Shown: piece after piece, positions 60,796-64,000 of the stretch | Layout of the letters: every line of letters begins with the position of its first letter | Position numbering within the stretch: position 1 is the stretch's first letter | From: Caprimulgus europaeus | Taxonomy: Eukaryota; Chordata; Aves; Caprimulgiformes; Caprimulgidae | NCBI GenBank assembly: GCA_907165065.1 | Contig: OU015550.1 | Coordinates: 3,622,001 to 3,686,000, forward strand | Reading direction: 5' to 3' | Length of the DNA: 64,000 nucleotides | Position numbers and translations under genes: made by a program | The notes under the pieces: model-generated | Databases searched by the model: none | What the model saw: the letters and a program-made list of their open reading frames with translations, nothing else | What the model was told of the DNA's origin: nothing

Positions 60796-62521
60796 GTATG
60801 GAAAATGGTACTGAGTGAGGTGGAATTGCCAGGGGGGAGTTACAAATCTTTCTGTACTTCTCGGAGTCTCACAGAACCAGCAAGGTATTCATGATACTCT
60901 CTGGATATGTGCTTACCTGATTTCTGTCACCTGATCAGTGGGCAGTGATCAGACTTGGCTTGCAGTCAGAATAAATGTTTTTTTTAATAAAATACTCATT
61001 ATCAAATTAAATTAATAAAATTACAGGTATACAATTGGCCAAATTTCAGTGTAGTAGGGAGCTTGCAGTGACGTGAGGAAAGTAACAAAGCCTCTCTGAA
61101 AGTGGAGGAAACAGAATTTTAATAGAAACACTCAATTGTCCACAAGGAACAATGTAGATTCCCCCTCAAATTGAAGTAGGTTTTATTCAAGCCCAGAGAG
61201 GCTTTCTCCAGCTTTCTCAGAAGTATTTATTGAGATCCTTTGTTTTAGAACTACAGGTGGGTCAAAATGAACACACAGCACAGGAATTGCAATGAAATAT
61301 GTAGCTTTGGGTGAATTCATCCATTCCAGAAAGAAGTTTCTTACATTATAATGTGCAGATGAGTAGGACTGGGGTTTTTTAAGGCCTTACAGATTTTTAC
61401 TGTTGCTAAGCTTCACCCATCAGATACAGTAAAGTATTTTCAGATGAGCTGTGCTGAATTTTTGTTGCATCTTATGTTTGTACTGGTTCAAGGCAAGAGG
61501 AATTCCTTAGTTTATCATGCAAATGAATGAGCCACAGGATGATGTTTTCAGGGAGACAGGCTTTGCTTTCTCATCAGCCTATTTGAGTGTTAGATAGCAG
61601 AGAACAGTGACTTTTTCAGCCAGAACAAGCTTGTATTTGAGGTTAAGAAATAATAAATAAAGAATTATCAAAACCACCTGCTTCCAGCAGAGAACCAAAG
61701 ATATATTTGGTTTTACTGACACTTTGTAGGTAAAAGGGAGGTGAAAACATACCTTGGCTTGGTTAATTTTTAGTGTGTGCTCTTAAAGCCTCTCTTCTAT
61801 TTGACATGAAAGGTTTTTCTAAAGTAATTTTTTTTATCAGGCCTGCTGTAGTACAACTTTTAGTAGAGAGATGTCCTTCATCTCCCAAATGCTAACACAG
61901 TTAACACAGATTATTTTGGGACTCTTACTAAAGAGGCTAAAGATAGAAAAGGCTTTTAGATTTAACTGCTCTTGCAACTTCTCAAGATTGTCCTTCAAGG
62001 TCAGTGGTGGGAAGACACTGATGCAGGGGTGACACAGAGGAAGTTTAGACTGTTCTGAGCAGAAAGGAATTTATGGCCTTTATGGAAACCAACAAGTCTG
62101 AACAAATTCTGGAACCCCTTCACACTAAGAAACCTGGGCAGTGAAAGGAAACATGAAGCAGAAAGGCAGCAGCCTAAAACACTGAAACTGAGATTTTAAA
62201 TTCTGCAAAATAATCTCTGTTCTGTGTAAGTGGTTTTTGTTGGGGATATTGAGCCTGGCAGTGTGTGCACTTTTGTTGGGATTCCATTCTGAGGTTTGCT
62301 AAACTATTCACATTCCAGATGCTCCAAGAGCAGTGTGTGTATGAATTTTAAATTGACCCTCTTCCAGCAGAGTGTCGTTGTCTCTTGTCAGAGCTGTGCA
62401 TTTCCATGTTTCAAGCTATTCCTGTTCCTATTCCCAGCAGCAGGGTGGTGTCACTGCTGTCCAGTTGCAGACTGAGGCCCAAGTGGCATCCGCCTCAGGC
62501 CAGCAAGTCCAGACCCTCCAG
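60721..62521 (+). CDS. NFYA: NFYA, nuclear transcription factor Y subunit alpha (5' part only)
   Basis: Two coding exons, 60721-60795 and 62438-62521, encode residues 1-53, and the gene continues beyond the window. NFYA is the sequence-specific subunit of the NF-Y trimer and binds CCAAT boxes with NFYB/NFYC. The visible part is the start of the glutamine-rich activation domain: MEQYTANSNSSTEQIVVQAG, QIQQQ, then QQGGVTAVQLQTEAQVASAS and GQQVQTLQ, identical to human as I recall it. The DNA-binding and subunit-interaction regions lie in exons outside the window. It is the divergent partner of OARD1. Confidence 0.95.
60796..62437 (+). other. NFYA: NFYA intron 2
   Basis: Unique, moderately AT-rich intron. 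No repeat or RNA gene seen. Confidence 0.75.
62438..62521 (+). CDS. NFYA: NFYA exon 3, the in-frame 28-codon cassette
   Basis: The exon is 84 nt, phase 0 on both sides, encoding QQGGVTAVQL and on to QTLQ, with donor GTAGTG. In mammals skipping of this exon yields the short NFYA isoform. The acceptor lies in CCCAGCAGCAGGG, so three tandem AG acceptors are possible. Confidence 0.93.
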
Positions 62522-64000
62522 GTAGTGGTGATCTCTCTGATTGTGTTTGTGAGCACTGCATGACTCTCACCATTGCCACATATCTAATGCTGTGTTTTTT
62601 CCAGGGTTTGAAATAGGAACAGGAAGAAAAAAGTTGTTAGCAGTGTCTGTGCTTTATGCTAGCTGTAGGGATGTCCAGGAAGAGCGTGGGATGATAACTT
62701 CACTGGATCTCAGGTGCATGCCAGCAAATCCTGTTGCATTCAGGAATTCCTGCTGCTGTAATTCTGAAAGTGAATAGTGGTTGAAATGAGAATTAAAAGA
62801 AAAAAAGAAAACCACACCAAGATTAAAAAATAGCAGTCAAGAGGGAGAACCCAAAGCTTGCTGTAGTTTCAAGATTAGATTTTTGATATCCACTGTTTGT
62901 AGTTCTGTGTCTTCACTACATGAAAGACACAGAGGTGGTGGATGACCCATGAGCTTGAAGAGTGGAACTTTAAAATCTTTGATTAAAAAGGGCACCTGGG
63001 GACAATATTGACCTCTGTGGGACACAGAGATCTGATTTGTTATTTAGATGTGGAAAACACAGGGGAAACCAGGAGGGGTGTGTATCCTAACAGTAAATAC
63101 ATCACAGATTGGAAAGAAAAGCAAGGTTACTTCACGCTGCAGCAAATCAGGATTTGAAATATCTTCTCTGTCTTGCAAACTTCATTTGTTAGCTCCTGTA
63201 GGAGGATTTTAAAGGGGTTGATAAACCCTAGATAGCTGTAGCAGTTCTGTAGTGCATTGTTCACTCAGTATTTTGGTTTTGCTTGGGTTTTTTTTTTAAT
63301 TCTTCAGAGGAGGAAAGTTCCAAGAGACTAGAGTGTTCTTGCCAGGTGTAAAGTTGAACACAGCATTTTTTATGTTCAGAGTTAAAATATGAAAAGCTGG
63401 CTGACTTGAATTGCTTGGGTCACTGTGGCCTCCTGGTTGTTGTCATGTGCCCCTCCCTTCTTTTTATTTATTTTTTTTGGCTTGCTCTAATATATTAACA
63501 AGAAACCTGGAATGTGTCTTTTTTTTTCTGCTTATTGGATATTTTACTGCTGGCTGTGCTTCCCTGTGGCTGACACGAGCATGCTTATCTCTGTCTCTCT
63601 GTGTTATCATTCAAAACAAGTACTCCTGATTTTTGTTAGGAACTTGGATGAGAGAGTTACAAGGTGGAGGAGCAGAAGTGTCACAAGGGTGTGAGGTGAT
63701 CTGTAAAGTCCCAGTGTTCTGTGTGGGGCATTGATCACTGAGGTACAGCTGTGGTTGTTTCCCTGGGTGTTTTAGGCTGCAGTTCACTGTGGGATTTGAA
63801 CTTTGTAAAGTGAAGCTGCTTTTTTTTCAGGTAGTTCAGTATGTGTTGAAAATTTATATTGGGGTTTAGGCTGGTATTCTACAGCTGTGGAAAGATGAGT
63901 GTTCCCTACTGCATGTTCTTGAAATGGAGAAGTAGAAAACTCAAGATTTCAGTGACTTTTTGTCATGTTGTGTTGCTCTTGTTTCTAAACAGCTCAGAGT
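62522..64000 (+). other. NFYA: NFYA intron 3 (cut by the window end)
   Basis: No NFYA exon 4 sequence is recognisable before the window ends, so the gene is incomplete here. Confidence 0.8.

Noticed and set aside
1-64000. Search for a novel multi-gene system, CRISPR array, operon or tRNA/rRNA gene
   Set aside because: The window is an ordinary vertebrate multi-exon gene neighbourhood. No array, operon or intact structural RNA gene was seen.

Overview
The window is nuclear DNA of a vertebrate, most probably a bird. It holds at least seven partial CR1 LINE copies and no mammalian repeats, the introns are compact, and the protein-coding exons read as clear orthologues of BAK1, TSPO2, APOBEC2, OARD1 and NFYA. 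I recall chicken BAK1 and TSPO2 as lying on microchromosome 26. In human, TSPO2-APOBEC2-OARD1-NFYA are neighbours at 6p21.1, while BAK1 lies several megabases away at 6p21.3. The species cannot be fixed from the sequence alone.

Layout. Positions 1-2060 are upstream DNA with two back-to-back CR1 copies. BAK1 (+) runs from a GC-rich non-coding first exon ending at 2409 through five coding exons (6580-15953). A 16 kb stretch with no recognisable gene follows (15954-31820). TSPO2 (+) has three coding exons (31855-34183) with a minisatellite in its second coding intron. A 9 kb intergenic stretch (34184-43273) carries a CR1 in an AT-rich repeat, a U2 snRNA pseudogene fragment and a GATA-site cluster. 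APOBEC2 (+) has two coding exons 7.7 kb apart (43307-51717). OARD1 (-, 54824-56663) is convergent with APOBEC2 and divergent from NFYA (+). OARD1 and NFYA share a CpG island around 57000-58400. NFYA enters the window with a non-coding first exon and two coding exons (to 62521); the rest lies beyond position 64000.

Functionally the five genes are not a pathway. BAK1 is a mitochondrial apoptosis effector. TSPO2 is an erythroid-type TSPO membrane protein. APOBEC2 is a muscle-associated cytidine-deaminase-fold protein. OARD1 removes ADP-ribose from glutamate. NFYA is the CCAAT-binding subunit of NF-Y. The only clear mechanistic link is the shared OARD1/NFYA promoter, which contains four CCAAT boxes and so could be bound by NFYA's own complex.

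Most long open frames here are not genes. They are CR1 remnants, minisatellite read-through or GC-rich promoter frames. I found no evidence of a new multi-gene system. The observations most worth checking are a possible frame-shifting alternative BAK1 exon that resembles mammalian N-BAK, loss of the conserved tyrosine in the TSPO2 cholesterol motif, the NFYA promoter CCAAT cluster, a CpG-rich element inside BAK1 intron 2, and the U2 pseudogene.
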